Part shown: positions 28,601-37,248 of the stretch, one piece after another | Position numbering within the stretch: the stretch's first letter is position 1 | Layout: each line of letters starts with the position of its first letter | Source of the DNA: Methanobrevibacter olleyae | GTDB taxonomy: Archaea; Methanobacteriota; Methanobacteria; Methanobacteriales; Methanobacteriaceae | Direction: 5' to 3' | DNA length: 48,685 nucleotides | NCBI RefSeq assembly: GCF_900114585.1 | Contig: NZ_FOTL01000012.1 | Span: 1-48,685, forward strand | Translations under genes and position numbers: made by a program | Notes under the pieces: generated by a model | The model's input: the letters and a program-made list of their open reading frames with translations, nothing else | Told to the model about the DNA's origin: nothing | Databases searched by the model: none

Positions 28601-29072
28601 TAGTTTTTATATAAGCAACTAACTTGCTGCCATCATAATAATTCATATTCAAATTAGAAGCAACAACCTTTGTTTTAGTCTTAGTAGATTTAGTAGTAAC
28701 AGAACTTCTATCATTAACAAGAGAAGGACTATTCACAAACTGAGTATCAATACCAAAACTATTAACAGAACTATTTGAATCAACATTAGAAATTAAACAT
28801 TCCCCATCATTGAGATTGTTATTTGCCTCAACCTTATTTTTTGAATAAAATTTTTCATTAGACTCTTGATTAACAAGCCTAATATTTTCATTGTTATCAA
28901 TTTCTAAAGAATTAGAACTTCCAGTAGATGGCAAATTAGAATTTAAATATCCACTAATATGCTTATTTTCAGCACCATCAATCGCAAAAACAGAATTTAA
29001 ACAACATAAACATAAAAACAAAACTAAAACTAAAACTAAAATTTTATTTATAAAATTATTACTAATCTTCAT
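25698..29072 (-). CDS. Adhesin-like protein with Ig-like repeats and a large conserved C-terminal region
   Basis: A 1124-residue secreted protein. The signal peptide is about 1-30 (ILVLVLVLFLCLCCLNSVFA). Residues about 110-475 hold four Ig-like (Big_3-type) repeats with the same turn (SNGKVVL, SSGKASL, YEGIATF, NFGNVFL) and YSCLVKFAG strands. Residues about 480-560 resemble a chitobiase C-terminal/FN3-like module (YYSFDNGSIWY). From about 590 a long unrecognised region includes GGNKAAYGTFLSALSTIWF and MGMDVIGKEDNIKFFNF, and a hydrophobic glycine-rich segment near 1010-1040. The tail is not a simple TM anchor. The start is ATG 29072. It lies downstream of the ExbB-like operon on the same strand. 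Confidence 0.78.
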   Translation of the reverse strand: MKISNNFINKILVLVLVLFLCLCCLNSVFAIDGAENKHISGYLNSNLPSTGSSNSLEIDNNENIRLVNQESNEKFYSKNKVEANNNLNDGECLISNVDSNSSVNSFGIDTQFVNSPSLVNDRSSVTTKSTKTKTKVVASNLNMNYYDGSKLVAYIKTSSNKPIKGLKITFKVNGKIYNRTSDSNGKVVLGVTKGITLYPGTYSCLVKFAGTSTYAASSKTVTITVKKWNTKLLANNLVCYYNDSVNLVATLQNSSSKSIKGKSISFLINGVTYSRTTDSSGKASLSLPKLNPGSYSCLVKFAGDRINTSSSKTVTVTVNKLDTNLVVLDSVIDYDNKLVVLLKDRYGDSISDKVVILEINNVNYNLTTNYEGIATFSLPILKPGDYYCSVKFLGDNIYLNSTERTQIKISKVDTNIIANNLVKNYGDNNLLYARLEDIKHKSLVNRSITFFIGNNSYSATTDNFGNVFLPINCSPGFYSTTIDFKGDDFYNGFNTTVNIIVNSPNVFSNRNDGIYHCENLLINLSTSSNNAIIYYSFDNGSIWYNGISSVNINLTEGNWSILYYSSLNNFNSSLHCSNFVVKSLKPNFYYEFSLSNSWPFYRQIMINTLNSSYFYESGAETPQEFCHYGSYFFIPLGYLGYQSETRFNGNYGDIYNFNPNCSGILLYVDSEDYIHFTYYDNADLNVNQFSVVYNYGGEYFYKKVSFLLNGIETMSIIFSGDFISSSWSNEIIRTVFSCNNSTIKKNEELNYGFESDSGFDLIHSFAIVNKPIDYGDIDYWLSKNSSFTVGGNKAAYGTFLSALSTIWFSDSLANEGSELFNVTWNRSTFLTLFSGISQIGRVFIHCPDASMGMDVIGKEDNIKFFNFYCSSYLSELETMSLRLSGASINKSGANVIDAILDGYGFVFDQKNNHVVITVPELENISLSFDSDSGIVREYIIENDFEYKGVLSNDDTFCFHDNLTNNLIYKLQSILGSELCSKSIHFGTIKTILSDLWNFTCYHSPGITEIGLSLGSLAIGFSSIPATLGGGILISIGTILTSEGKMIICFRNKFLSDDKWNYIGLHDVAFWEGRVIVIPKSPTHYDYIEVKYKQGTTELDRSSAIYIDGEKGKRNMTVEETYNYF

Positions 29073-29081
29073 ATAAACCAC

Positions 29082-29596
29082 AAAAAGAAACTAATATAAT
29101 TTTAGTATGGAAAACATATTAAATTAAAAGACAATCTTAAAACCATTATTTAGAATATGATAAAATTTTAATAAATTTTCAAAAGACTAAAATTTTTGAT
29201 GAATAAAATATTAACATAACATATATAGAATTCTCTATAATTAATATTATAAAAACATTACTATTGAACAAAAAAATATTATTATCATTAAAATTAATTA
29301 AAAAATGAACTATTTTTATTTATTTTACTATTTTCTAAAAAATATTTTTTTTAAAAAAAATATATAAAAATATTTTAATAATTCTTAAACAATATTTAAT
29401 ATTTTCCTATTTTTTTAATAAATTAAAATACAATTTTATTAAATAACTTTTAAAAAAAATAGTATACCATAAAAACACATATTTAATTTAAATAAATTAT
29501 AATATATTAAGTTATAATTTAAAAGAAGAATGATTAATTCAAAAATAAAAATAAACCAATTAGACAAATTTAAAAAAAAGGACTGTAAAATTTTTA
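29082..29596. other. Long AT-rich gap 5' of the 1124-residue adhesin
   Basis: About 515 bp with very low GC, 5' of the adhesin and 3' of the ExbB-like gene. No ORF with coding character is seen; poly-A/T runs dominate. Confidence 0.5.
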
Positions 29597-29672
29597 TAGG
29601 CTTAAATTTATTTTTAATTATTTTATTTATAAATAAATGAGTAAATTTTTATTTTTAAGCCTAAACCTTTTT
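29597..29672 (-). terminator. Inverted repeat 3' of the ExbB-like gene
   Basis: TAGGCTTAAA (29597-29606) pairs with TTTAAGCCTA (29663-29672), with an additional flanking GTAAAA/TTTTAC pair further out. The interior is A/T-rich and could fold further. It is placed just after the copy-B repeat and the end of the ExbB-like gene, so a 3'-end hairpin is likely. Confidence 0.45.
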
Positions 29673-29684
29673 ACAAGCTCAAAA

Positions 29685-30098
29685 AAAATAAAAAATAAAG
29701 AAAAAAGAAAAAAATAGTTAATATTTAGACATAAAATCTAAAACAGCATCAGATAATACGTCTAAATTAGATAAATACTCTTCATACCATCTATTTCTAA
29801 GTTTAGAAACAATATAAGCCACTGCACCAGATCCAATACCTACAACAGTTGTATCAAATGCAACAATCAAAGATTGGGATAATGTATTTACATCCCCTGA
29901 ACCAAGTGCTGCAAGACCAGTACCTAATGGAATTAAAGTACCCATCAAGCCCAGAGTTGGTCCAATACGAGTGATGATATCAGTAATTTCAAGAGATTTA
30001 TCTGTTAAATTTTCCTCATTTTCAATTAATTTACGGGCAAAAGCTTCTCTTGAATTAAGAGATAAATTCTCAGTACTTGCTATTTTAACCAAAAGAGT
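29685..30098. repeat. Direct repeat copy B (about 410 bp)
   Basis: The intact partner of 24748-25157; homology ends inside the gene at the codons TLLVKIAS. The two copies bracket the adhesin and the 89-residue gene, with a spacing of about 4.94 kb. Confidence 0.9.
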
Positions 30099-30365
30099 CC
30101 TTTGAGTTTGTGGAAGTGGGGAGTTATTAATTTTAGATTTTAAGGAATCAAGAGAGTCTGAATTATTAATATCTAAAATTAAATTAGAAACATCAGCAAC
30201 AGAAACCTTTGCTCTTGAGGTATATTCATAAATAAGCCCTCCTAATGAGACCACCACAACAACTACAAAAATTAATAATATAATAACTACTGGTATTAAA
30301 AGACTTTGTGAAATTAAATTAAGTCCAGTGGTTAAAAAATCACCACCAGGAATTGTCATTACCAT
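29718..30365 (-). CDS. MotA/TolQ/ExbB-type proton channel protein
   Basis: A 215-residue membrane protein. The first helix is at about 20-45 (LLIPVVIILLIFVVVVVVSLG, 20 residues shown at most elsewhere), then a cytoplasmic helical segment and two helices with the family motif [22 protein letters not shown], in which the Thr/Pro pattern lines the ion path, and [17 protein letters not shown]. ExbB-type channels couple proton flow to mechanical work on a partner. It is third in the order DUF2149, multi-TM protein, ExbB. I choose ATG 30365 for the start, 5 nt after GGTGA. Its 3' part is duplicated at 24781. Confidence 0.9.
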   Translation of the reverse strand: MVMTIPGGDFLTTGLNLISQSLLIPVVIILLIFVVVVVVSLGGLIYEYTSRAKVSVADVSNLILDINNSDSLDSLKSKINNSPLPQTQRTLLVKIASTENLSLNSREAFARKLIENEENLTDKSLEITDIITRIGPTLGLMGTLIPLGTGLAALGSGDVNTLSQSLIVAFDTTVVGIGSGAVAYIVSKLRNRWYEEYLSNLDVLSDAVLDFMSKY

Positions 30366-30477
30366 CATAATCACCTATAAACATAAAATATAACCAAATA
30401 ATAAATAATATTTAATTTTAATTTTAATTTTAAAGAGTTAAAATCAAAACTTAAATTTCTAAATAAAATGAAATAAA

Positions 30478-31209
30478 CTATTCAAGCCTATTATTTCTTT
30501 TTTTAAATAATACTCCAATACCAAGGAAAATAACTAGTAAAACTAAAAAAGCTATCCCTGAGCTAATTGGCATTAAACTTAATTCTGTAGATGGATTTTT
30601 AACTACCTCAGAAATTGTTGGAATTAAAAATCCAAATACAATAAATAAAAATCCAAAGATTAGCATCATACTTCCATAAATAATTGGATAGTGAGCTATA
30701 CGATAATCTTCAATGAAATCTGAGAATGTATAAGTTACAATACTTATAAATATTAATAATACTGCTATAACAATAGCTAAATGAATTGTTGTGATAGTTA
30801 AGCTTAAATTAGCTGAATCAAATATAAAACTTGGAGCTAAAGCTGCAGAAGATAATATAAATAACCCATAAGATACTGGTATAAAATCTAAATATAATAA
30901 TCCCTTTAAGATGCTATCATATTGTTTTTCTCTTTCCCAATGATAAATAGTAAATATTCCTAAAATTAATGAAATAAATGCCATCACCATATAGAAATAA
31001 AAATTGTTAACTGTTAAACTAATTAGAGCATTATAAAATGGACTTAAAACAATAATTATTAAAGCAATGATTAGAGAAAAAACAGCCGTTATTACAGCAT
31101 GCTTCACTAAATCATATTTAAAAAATTTAGATAATAGTCCAGTTCCAATTCCAACTAGTAAAACTGCAGCTAGAATAATTATACCAAACAAACTAACTAA
31201 TAAATTCAT
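30478..31209 (-). CDS. Seven-helix membrane protein (DUF2162-like), ExbB operon
   Basis: A 243-residue integral membrane protein with about seven hydrophobic helices separated by short loops, and a tail KKRNNRLE. It resembles the DUF2162 family of predicted membrane transporters found beside DUF2149 and ExbB genes in methanogens; that family name is a recollection, not a search result. No catalytic motif is seen. The start is ATG with GTGAT 5 nt upstream. It lies between DUF2149 (78 bp) and the ExbB-like gene (112 bp), all on one strand, and is likely cotranscribed. Confidence 0.68.
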   Translation of the reverse strand: MNLLVSLFGIIILAAVLLVGIGTGLLSKFFKYDLVKHAVITAVFSLIIALIIIVLSPFYNALISLTVNNFYFYMVMAFISLILGIFTIYHWEREKQYDSILKGLLYLDFIPVSYGLFILSSAALAPSFIFDSANLSLTITTIHLAIVIAVLLIFISIVTYTFSDFIEDYRIAHYPIIYGSMMLIFGFLFIVFGFLIPTISEVVKNPSTELSLMPISSGIAFLVLLVIFLGIGVLFKKRNNRLE

Positions 31210-31287
31210 TATATCACAATATTTACAAAAGATTTATTTTAAAAAAAGAAATATTCGAAAAACTAATGAATAAAAAGATAAATAATA

Positions 31288-31620
31288 TCATCCTTCTACC
31301 ATAATCAGATTACCTGTTTTCGAATCTTTATAAACTTTTCCTTGTTCTACATAACCTTCTCCAGAGCTATTTGAAGTATCTGGAGTTTCATTTAATTGTT
31401 CACCCTGTGTAACATTAGTGATTTCACTAATAGACTCAATAGCTGCTTGCCTATCTTCAGGAGACATGTCACTAAAAATAACACTTTGTAAATTCCAGCC
31501 GATAACTGCAAAAATTAGAAATCCAAGAGCAAGAACTAACATAGCATCAACAAGATTTGTTGTTCCAGCCATAGGATCTTCTTCCTGACGTGAACGGCTT
31601 CTAGATTTCTTTCTAACCAT
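31288..31620 (-). CDS. DUF2149 protein (ExbD/TolR-like partner)
   Basis: 110 residues with a basic N-terminus (RKKSRSRSRQ), one membrane helix (about 23-45, VDAMLVLALGFLIFAVIGW) and an outside acidic domain ending KVYKDSKTGNLIMVEG. This single-helix design with an Asp (LVDAML) at the helix start parallels ExbD/TolR/MotB, which form the stator with ExbB-type channels. DUF2149 is the archaeal family I recall for it. It is the first gene of the operon, with GAAGGTT upstream of ATG. Confidence 0.8.
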   Translation of the reverse strand: MVRKKSRSRSRQEEDPMAGTTNLVDAMLVLALGFLIFAVIGWNLQSVIFSDMSPEDRQAAIESISEITNVTQGEQLNETPDTSNSSGEGYVEQGKVYKDSKTGNLIMVEG

Positions 31621-31811
31621 ATAAAACCTTCTTATAATAATTAAGAATAAATATAAAAAATTAATAATCGATAAATAAATTTCAAATAAATTTCTTATAT
31701 TATATAATATTTACAAATAGATTAATAAATTTATCTAAACTAATTGAAAAAATATAAAGTGAGATTTATAAAATAATTCTAATAAAAATCTAAAAAATAG
31801 CTATAATAAGT

Positions 31812-32942
31812 TTATTTATCATCTAATATATAATCTAAAATAACTTTAGATGAATTTGGTTTAAAATCACCAAACTGTAATTTGAAAAAATCCTCTAATT
31901 TTTCTAAATTAAAATCTTCTTCTTTTATTATCTCAATTAATTCTTCAGTAGTAAAAACTATCTTACCTGGAACTTTTTCTTTGTAGTCAAAGTAAAAACC
32001 ACGTTCTTTATTAAGATAATCATCTAAATCATAAGCAAACAGTACAATTGGTTTTTTTAAAATAGTATAATCAACCATAATAGAAGAATAATCTGTAATT
32101 AAAATATTAGACAATAATAAAAGTTTTTGTTCATCTTTAAACTCTGTAAAATTAATTATATCATATTTATTTGATAAATCATCTAAATCAATTCTATGTT
32201 CCTCATCACAATATTTTAGATAGTTAGGATGTAATCTTATAGCTAAAAGATATTCATCACCTAATTCATTAATGAATTTTTCTATATTAAAATAATCAAA
32301 AACAGCATTGTTTTTAGTATCTTCTCTAAAAGTAGGAGCATAAAGAACTAATTTTTTGCCCTTTAGTTGAGGATAGTCTTTTTCAAAGGATTCCCTTAAT
32401 TCCTTTAAATAGTTACTGTCTAAATGTTGCTTAGTATAAAAATCATTACGAGGTATACCAAAAGGAAGAACTTTTGATTTATCTAGAAAAAAATTATGTG
32501 CATAAATATCAATTACATTTTCACTACTAACAGATACTAAATCTATTTTATTTGAAAACATTTCCATAACTTTCTTTTCTTCATGATTTAAAAGATCATA
32601 ACCAAATTTCTTAAATATACCTGTACCATGCCATAATTGCACCCATTTCATCCCATCAACATCCATAAAAGCAAGTGGGAAGAAATTATCAACTAAAAAG
32701 ACATACTTTGATGATGCAAAATCATAAATATTTTTTAAAGACAAAGAATCTTTTAAAATGAAATTATATTCATAATCTTTTCCATCCTTTGTTTTTCTAA
32801 TATCTAATTCTCTTGCAATATATTCTAAATTACTTTCAAATGAGTGGTTTTTATTTGTTAAAAGACTTATTTTATTATTCTTTTGAGGAAATTTCCTAAA
32901 TAAGTTAAAAATCATAGCATAAATCTTATGTTTAGTATACAC
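31812..32942 (-). CDS. CDP-glycerol glycerophosphotransferase family protein (TagF/TagB-like)
   Basis: A 376-residue GT-B enzyme of the family that adds glycerol- or ribitol-phosphate units in teichoic-acid-like polymers. Visible are the acceptor/donor motif VQLWHGTGIFKKFGYD (~88-103), FGIPRNDF, VLYAPTFRED, and the conserved TDYSSIMVDYTILKKPIVLF block. A short hydrophobic N-terminus may attach it to the membrane. It starts at GTG 32942 with GGAG 9 nt upstream. In a methanogen it probably modifies an envelope polysaccharide; the product is not known. It is divergently oriented to pyrF. Confidence 0.87.
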   Translation of the reverse strand: MYTKHKIYAMIFNLFRKFPQKNNKISLLTNKNHSFESNLEYIARELDIRKTKDGKDYEYNFILKDSLSLKNIYDFASSKYVFLVDNFFPLAFMDVDGMKWVQLWHGTGIFKKFGYDLLNHEEKKVMEMFSNKIDLVSVSSENVIDIYAHNFFLDKSKVLPFGIPRNDFYTKQHLDSNYLKELRESFEKDYPQLKGKKLVLYAPTFREDTKNNAVFDYFNIEKFINELGDEYLLAIRLHPNYLKYCDEEHRIDLDDLSNKYDIINFTEFKDEQKLLLLSNILITDYSSIMVDYTILKKPIVLFAYDLDDYLNKERGFYFDYKEKVPGKIVFTTEELIEIIKEEDFNLEKLEDFFKLQFGDFKPNSSKVILDYILDDK

Positions 32943-33057
32943 TTTTAAAAGCTCCTTTGAAAATAATTAGTAATTTAATAAAAATAAAAATTTAAAATTT
33001 TATATAAATATTCTATTTAACTAATTTAATATACTTTTAGATAAAATCATAATTTTA

Positions 33058-33197
33058 GTTGGTAAAATAAATAGAATTGTAATAAATTAAATACAAATTA
33101 ATTTAGCCAATAAGATAAATACAATTATAATAAATTAAATACAAATTAATTTAGCCAATAAGATAAATACAATTATAATAAATTAAATACAAATTAA
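33058..33197. repeat. 48-bp tandem repeat, three copies, in a divergent promoter region
   Basis: TTAGCCAATAAGATAAATAC-type units with 48-bp period (marks at 33106 and 33154 and a diverged first copy). They lie between the two divergent starts of the TagF-like gene and pyrF, unlike the other repeats, which lie 3' of genes. Confidence 0.85.
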
Positions 33198-33235
33198 CAA
33201 TAGAATAAAAAATTTGAAAATAATTAAGTGATAAT

Positions 33236-33883
33236 ATGAATGTAAAAAATAATATCATACTTGCAATGGATTTAATGGATTTAAAAGAAGCTGAAATAGT
33301 CTGTAAATCAATCAATGAATATATTGATACAATTAAAATAGGATATCCATTAACTCTTGCAGAAGGATTATCAACTATTGGTTTTTTTAAAGACAACTTT
33401 GATTATAAAGTTATTTGTGATTATAAAGTAGCAGATATTCCAGCAACTAATGAGAAAATAGCTAATCAAACCTTTGATGCTGGTGCAGATGCAATTATTT
33501 GTCATGGATTTGTAGGTCCAGATAGTGTAGATGCTTGTAAAATCTCTGCTGAAGAACACGATAAAGATGTATTTTTATTAACTGAAATGTCTCACCCTGG
33601 AGCAGTTAAATTCTTACAAAAAGATGCCGACGATATTGCAAAAATGGGTGTAGAAATGGGAATTACTAATTATGTAGCACCATCTACAAGATTAGATAGA
33701 CTATCAGAAATTAGGGATATTGTTGGAAAAGAATCATTTATAATCTCTCCAGGAGTGGGAACTCAAGGAGGAGACCCTAAAGAAACTTTAAAATACTCTA
33801 ATGCTTTAATAATAGGAAGATCTATCTACAATGCAGAAGACCCTAAAGGAGCAACTAAGGATATTATTGATTCAATTCAATAA
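33236..33883 (+). CDS. pyrF: Orotidine 5'-phosphate decarboxylase
   Basis: Decarboxylates OMP to UMP, the last step of pyrimidine synthesis. A 215-residue single-domain barrel, normal length for archaea. Visible are LAMDLMDLKEA at the N-terminus, the catalytic DYKVADIP tetrad (Asp62, Lys64, Asp67) and the phosphate-binding PGVGTQGGDP plus IGRSIYNAEDP near the end. The start is ATG with GTGAT 3 nt before. It is followed 104 bp on by a membrane protein gene. Confidence 0.95.
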   Translation: MNVKNNIILAMDLMDLKEAEIVCKSINEYIDTIKIGYPLTLAEGLSTIGFFKDNFDYKVICDYKVADIPATNEKIANQTFDAGADAIICHGFVGPDSVDACKISAEEHDKDVFLLTEMSHPGAVKFLQKDADDIAKMGVEMGITNYVAPSTRLDRLSEIRDIVGKESFIISPGVGTQGGDPKETLKYSNALIIGRSIYNAEDPKGATKDIIDSIQ

Positions 33884-33930
33884 AGATAATATATTTAAAA
33901 TAAACATAAAATATAATATCTTAAAATATT

Positions 33931-33970
33931 AATAAACCATTAATTAAATCTTAAAACATTAATAAACCAT
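33931..33970. repeat. 30-bp tandem duplication 3' of pyrF
   Basis: AATAAACCATTA(A/G)TTAAA appears at 33931 and 33961, just before the next gene's ribosome site. Confidence 0.7.
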
Positions 33971-33987
33971 TAGTTAAAGGTGTAAAA

Positions 33988-34527
33988 TTGTTTAATATTA
34001 GTTTAGCTCTTTCTTATTTTTTATCTGGATTTTTTATGAAACTTTCAGATGATGAATATGATGAAAAATCAAATAAAATACTAGCTATAATTATTGGTAT
34101 AGTCTGTGGATTATTTACAGCTTATGCATCTTCAGTTGATTTAGATGCTAGCTGCATATTTATAGCTATTTTAATTGCTAATATTTTAGCTTTAAAAGTA
34201 GATGGAATACATCACATTTCCACAATGGCTTCATTCCTAATCACATTCATATTACTTGGATTTCAATCTTTTACATTTTCATCAATTATTACAATAGTTA
34301 TCTGTATGATTGGAGCTATAATCGATGAAATAGGAAATGATAATGATAAAATTTATAAAAAAAGTAAAGTCCTTGAGTATTTCTTTGATTATAGATTTGC
34401 ATTAAAAGTGGTGATTTTATTACTTGTTTTTATTGGTTTATTAAATATCCTGAGCTTTGTTTATTTCTTATGTTTTGAAATAGCTTATGAAATAGCTAGA
34501 ATCTTATTTGAAAAGTATATTCTATAA
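33988..34527 (+). CDS. Uncharacterised multi-helix membrane protein
   Basis: 179 residues with four or five hydrophobic helices and a conserved-looking cytoplasmic loop KLSDDEYDEKSNKI. Residues GIHHISTMASFL and IIDEIGNDNDKIYKKSKVLEYFFDYRFALK suggest a membrane-embedded enzyme or transporter, but no family was recognised. The start is TTG 33988: AAAGGTG is 5 nt upstream and no ATG is closer. It is downstream of pyrF and may be cotranscribed. Confidence 0.65.
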   Translation: MFNISLALSYFLSGFFMKLSDDEYDEKSNKILAIIIGIVCGLFTAYASSVDLDASCIFIAILIANILALKVDGIHHISTMASFLITFILLGFQSFTFSSIITIVICMIGAIIDEIGNDNDKIYKKSKVLEYFFDYRFALKVVILLLVFIGLLNILSFVYFLCFEIAYEIARILFEKYIL

Positions 34528-34596
34528 AAAAAAATTAACTAAAAAAAGATAATAAGCTAGGTAAAAATATAAAAAATAGATTAAATGATGTGAAGC

Positions 34597-35535
34597 TTAA
34601 TCATCTATCCTATTAAGTGCATCTGCTAATATTAAAGGGAAAATAATAGTTACATCACCAATAACAGTTTCTAAGTTAGAGCCCTGTTTTGCCTTAGACC
34701 ATGATTTTGCTTCTTGAAGTGGAGCTCCACTTAAACTACCAGTTTCAGGTCTGTCCATAGTTATTTGAATACCTGCATCTATTCCACCTTTTAAAAGATT
34801 AGAAGCAAGAGTATAATGCTTAGGAAGACCTCCACCTAACATGATAGCCCCTATCTTTTCAGACTCAAAAACAAGATCTGATAAGTAATGCATATCTCCA
34901 ACTGCATCTACTATAAGCTTATTGTCTTGTGTAAACATCCATAATTGAAGGCCAAACATGCTATCAATTAAACCAGGAGCAAATATAAAAACATCATTTT
35001 CTGCCGCAAGTTTTAAAATAGAGTTTTCATCATCGATTAAAAGCCCTACTTCTTTTAAAAGCCTCTGAATAGAAATAATTCCATTATCCCCATTATTATC
35101 TAACTTATTACTGATTGTCTTAAATATCTTAATTATTTCACTTTCAAATACTTCAAAATCATCAGATCTGGTATAAACATCAGCTATTCTCCCAATACCT
35201 GCATCATTAAGTTCTTCATCATTATCTCCAAGGTCACGATAATGTTTGCCACCAAAAGCCTCTAATAAATCATGTGTAATATTAGCTCCACTAGTAATTA
35301 AAACTTTAATTCTCTTTTCTCTTATTAAACCTGCTACAATATTACGAAGACCACCTGGAACCATAGGACCAGCTAAACTCATAAATATATCCATATCTTC
35401 GTCATTAATCATATTAACCAGTAAATTAGAAGCCCTTGCAACTCTTCCAGCACCTAATACACCTGAATTATCAAACTGTTCTATTAATTCACTAACAGAC
35501 ATATCTTTTTTTATATTCAATTGATTTACTTTCAT
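34597..35535 (-). CDS. dys: Deoxyhypusine synthase
   Basis: Transfers the aminobutyl group of spermidine to a lysine of initiation factor aIF5A, the first step of hypusine formation. The 312-residue NAD-dependent enzyme shows SLAGPMVPGGLR, TSGANITHDL, GGKHYRDLGD, the NAD-site GGGLPKH and the catalytic lysine in EAKSWSKAKQG (Lys281 counted from the chosen start). That start is ATG 35535, as the preceding in-frame TTG at 35550 lacks a ribosome site. It sits alone between convergent and same-strand genes. Confidence 0.93.
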   Translation of the reverse strand: MKVNQLNIKKDMSVSELIEQFDNSGVLGAGRVARASNLLVNMINDEDMDIFMSLAGPMVPGGLRNIVAGLIREKRIKVLITSGANITHDLLEAFGGKHYRDLGDNDEELNDAGIGRIADVYTRSDDFEVFESEIIKIFKTISNKLDNNGDNGIISIQRLLKEVGLLIDDENSILKLAAENDVFIFAPGLIDSMFGLQLWMFTQDNKLIVDAVGDMHYLSDLVFESEKIGAIMLGGGLPKHYTLASNLLKGGIDAGIQITMDRPETGSLSGAPLQEAKSWSKAKQGSNLETVIGDVTIIFPLILADALNRIDD

Positions 35536-35685
35536 ACAATCCAAACTCAAAAAATAGTTCTTAAATAAAATAATATTAAATAAAATTTAATTTTTTAATA
35601 GAATATAATACTTTAAAATAAATAAAGTTTAATAAAAAATAAATTTTTAAAAAAAATAAAAAAATAGAAGAAATAAAAAAATAAA

Positions 35686-35795
35686 ATCTAAATTCAATAT
35701 TCCAAATAATTAAACAGAAAAATCTAAATTCAATATTCCAAATAATTAAATAGAAAATCTAAATTCAATATTCCAAATAATTAAACAGAAAAATT
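35686..35795. repeat. ~36-bp tandem triplication over the CBS gene end
   Basis: CTAAATTCAATATTCCAAATAA recurs at 35688, 35724 and 35759. The last unit reaches the stop of the wHTH/CBS gene. On the transcript each unit ends in a T-run. Confidence 0.85.
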
Positions 35796-36717
35796 AAATT
35801 CCCTCTTCTAACTCATTATCATTTAATAATGGGAAATTCTTTAAATTAGTAATTGTTTCAATTAAATCCGTACGAGTAACTACACCAATTGGAGTATAAT
35901 CATCATCTACCACAATTAATCTACTTATACCAAACTTATACATCTTATAAACAGCAGTAGCTATCTTTGTATCTTTATCAATGAAGAATAACCGTTTAGA
36001 CATTATATCTCTAACATCTTCATTTTCTTTGCCTTCAGCTAATGCTTTTACAATATCAATTAATGAAACCATCCCAATGGCTACATCTTCAGTAATAACA
36101 GGAGCTCCATCAATACTATTTTTTGAAAGTAAACAAGCAGCATCTTTAATAGAATCGCCAGGCTTTAAATAAATTAAATCCAAAGTAGCTATATCATAAA
36201 CAGAATTTTTAGGAATACTTCTAATTGTACTAATATCTAAAAGCAAGATATTATCCATATCATCTCTACCTACAATCTCACCAATAATCCCAAGATTATT
36301 AACTGGAGTAGGACCTACACGAATAATATCTCCTAAGTGTAAATCTTTAATACTTCCTAAAACTTTTATTACTGCTTCACATTCACCAGGGTGTGGCACA
36401 CTTGTAAATTCAATCTTAGCTACTGAAACATCCTCTATTTTCCGATTATCTTTATAAACAGGAACTTTAGCGTCACTATCTGTAAATGATATATTTAAAG
36501 TGTGGTATGCTTCAATAGTGGGTTTATAACCTCCACGAGGTCCTGGCACTCCTTTTACTAAACTTAAGCTCCTAAGAGATTGCATCTGATTTCTGATAGT
36601 ACCTGGATTCCTATTCATCACCTCAGCGATGTCTTCTCCTTTAATAGATTTACCATCCGAATTTTGATACAAGTTAATTAAGGTCTGTAAAATTTCCTTT
36701 TGAACAGAAGTTAACAT
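35794..36717 (-). CDS. Winged-helix regulator with paired CBS domains
   Basis: A 307-residue protein. Residues 1-75 form a winged-helix DNA-binding domain (EDIAEVMNRNPGTIRNQM, then GPRGGYKP in the wing). Residues about 75-165 form a small beta-rich domain (GECEAVIKVLG... IIGEIVGR). Two CBS domains occupy about 185-300 (DAACLLSKNSIDGAPVI and AVYKMYKFGISRLIVVDD), which in general sense adenine nucleotides. It is a predicted transcription factor of the type found in methanogens; the target is unknown. The start is ATG with GGTG 8 nt upstream. The neighbours do not reveal a regulon. Confidence 0.85.
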   Translation of the reverse strand: MLTSVQKEILQTLINLYQNSDGKSIKGEDIAEVMNRNPGTIRNQMQSLRSLSLVKGVPGPRGGYKPTIEAYHTLNISFTDSDAKVPVYKDNRKIEDVSVAKIEFTSVPHPGECEAVIKVLGSIKDLHLGDIIRVGPTPVNNLGIIGEIVGRDDMDNILLLDISTIRSIPKNSVYDIATLDLIYLKPGDSIKDAACLLSKNSIDGAPVITEDVAIGMVSLIDIVKALAEGKENEDVRDIMSKRLFFIDKDTKIATAVYKMYKFGISRLIVVDDDYTPIGVVTRTDLIETITNLKNFPLLNDNELEEGI

Positions 36718-37248
36718 TTAAGACACCAAAAAAATAAAAATTCAAGTATTTTATTAATAAAATGCTTAACCTAATCAATTTATTAACTCAATCAATTTAT
36801 CAGTCAGTTTTATAAAATATCACTATAAATTAATCAAAATTAAAAAATATCATTACAAATTAATCAAAATTAAAAAAATATCGTTATAAATTAAAATAAA
36901 TTATAAGGATTTATCATAAAATTTATATTATTACTACTTCTTTTATAGATTATAATATAAAAAGATATTGATTTAAGTACAAAAAAGTACAAAATATAAT
37001 AAAAAAATTATCATGAAATTGATTATCCATTATTTTTAAAAATTAATTAAAAATTATCATGAAATTGATTATCCATTATTTTTAAAAATTAATTATTTAT
37101 TATTTTTAAATTTTTCAAAATGAACTAAAAAAAGATAAAATAAACTAAACAAGTAAAAAAATTAGCTAAAAAAAGATAAAATAAACTAAACAAGTAAAAA
37201 AATTATCTAAAAAAAGATAAAATAAAAAAATAAAAGGAAAATATGAAA
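36718..37248. repeat. Repeat-rich gap 3' of hisG
   Basis: About 530 bp holding several tandem units: ATTAATCAAAATTAAAAAATATC (36830-36895, two to three copies), ATTATCATGAAATTGATTATCC (37008 and 37052, two copies) and a 42-bp AAAAAAAGATAAAATAAACTA unit (37125-37215, three copies). All lie 3' of hisG and 5' of the CBS gene. No gene is seen. Confidence 0.8.

Noticed and set aside
33151-33559. Minus-strand frames opposite pyrF
   Set aside because: They overlap conserved pyrF coding sequence and the upstream repeats and have no ribosome site.
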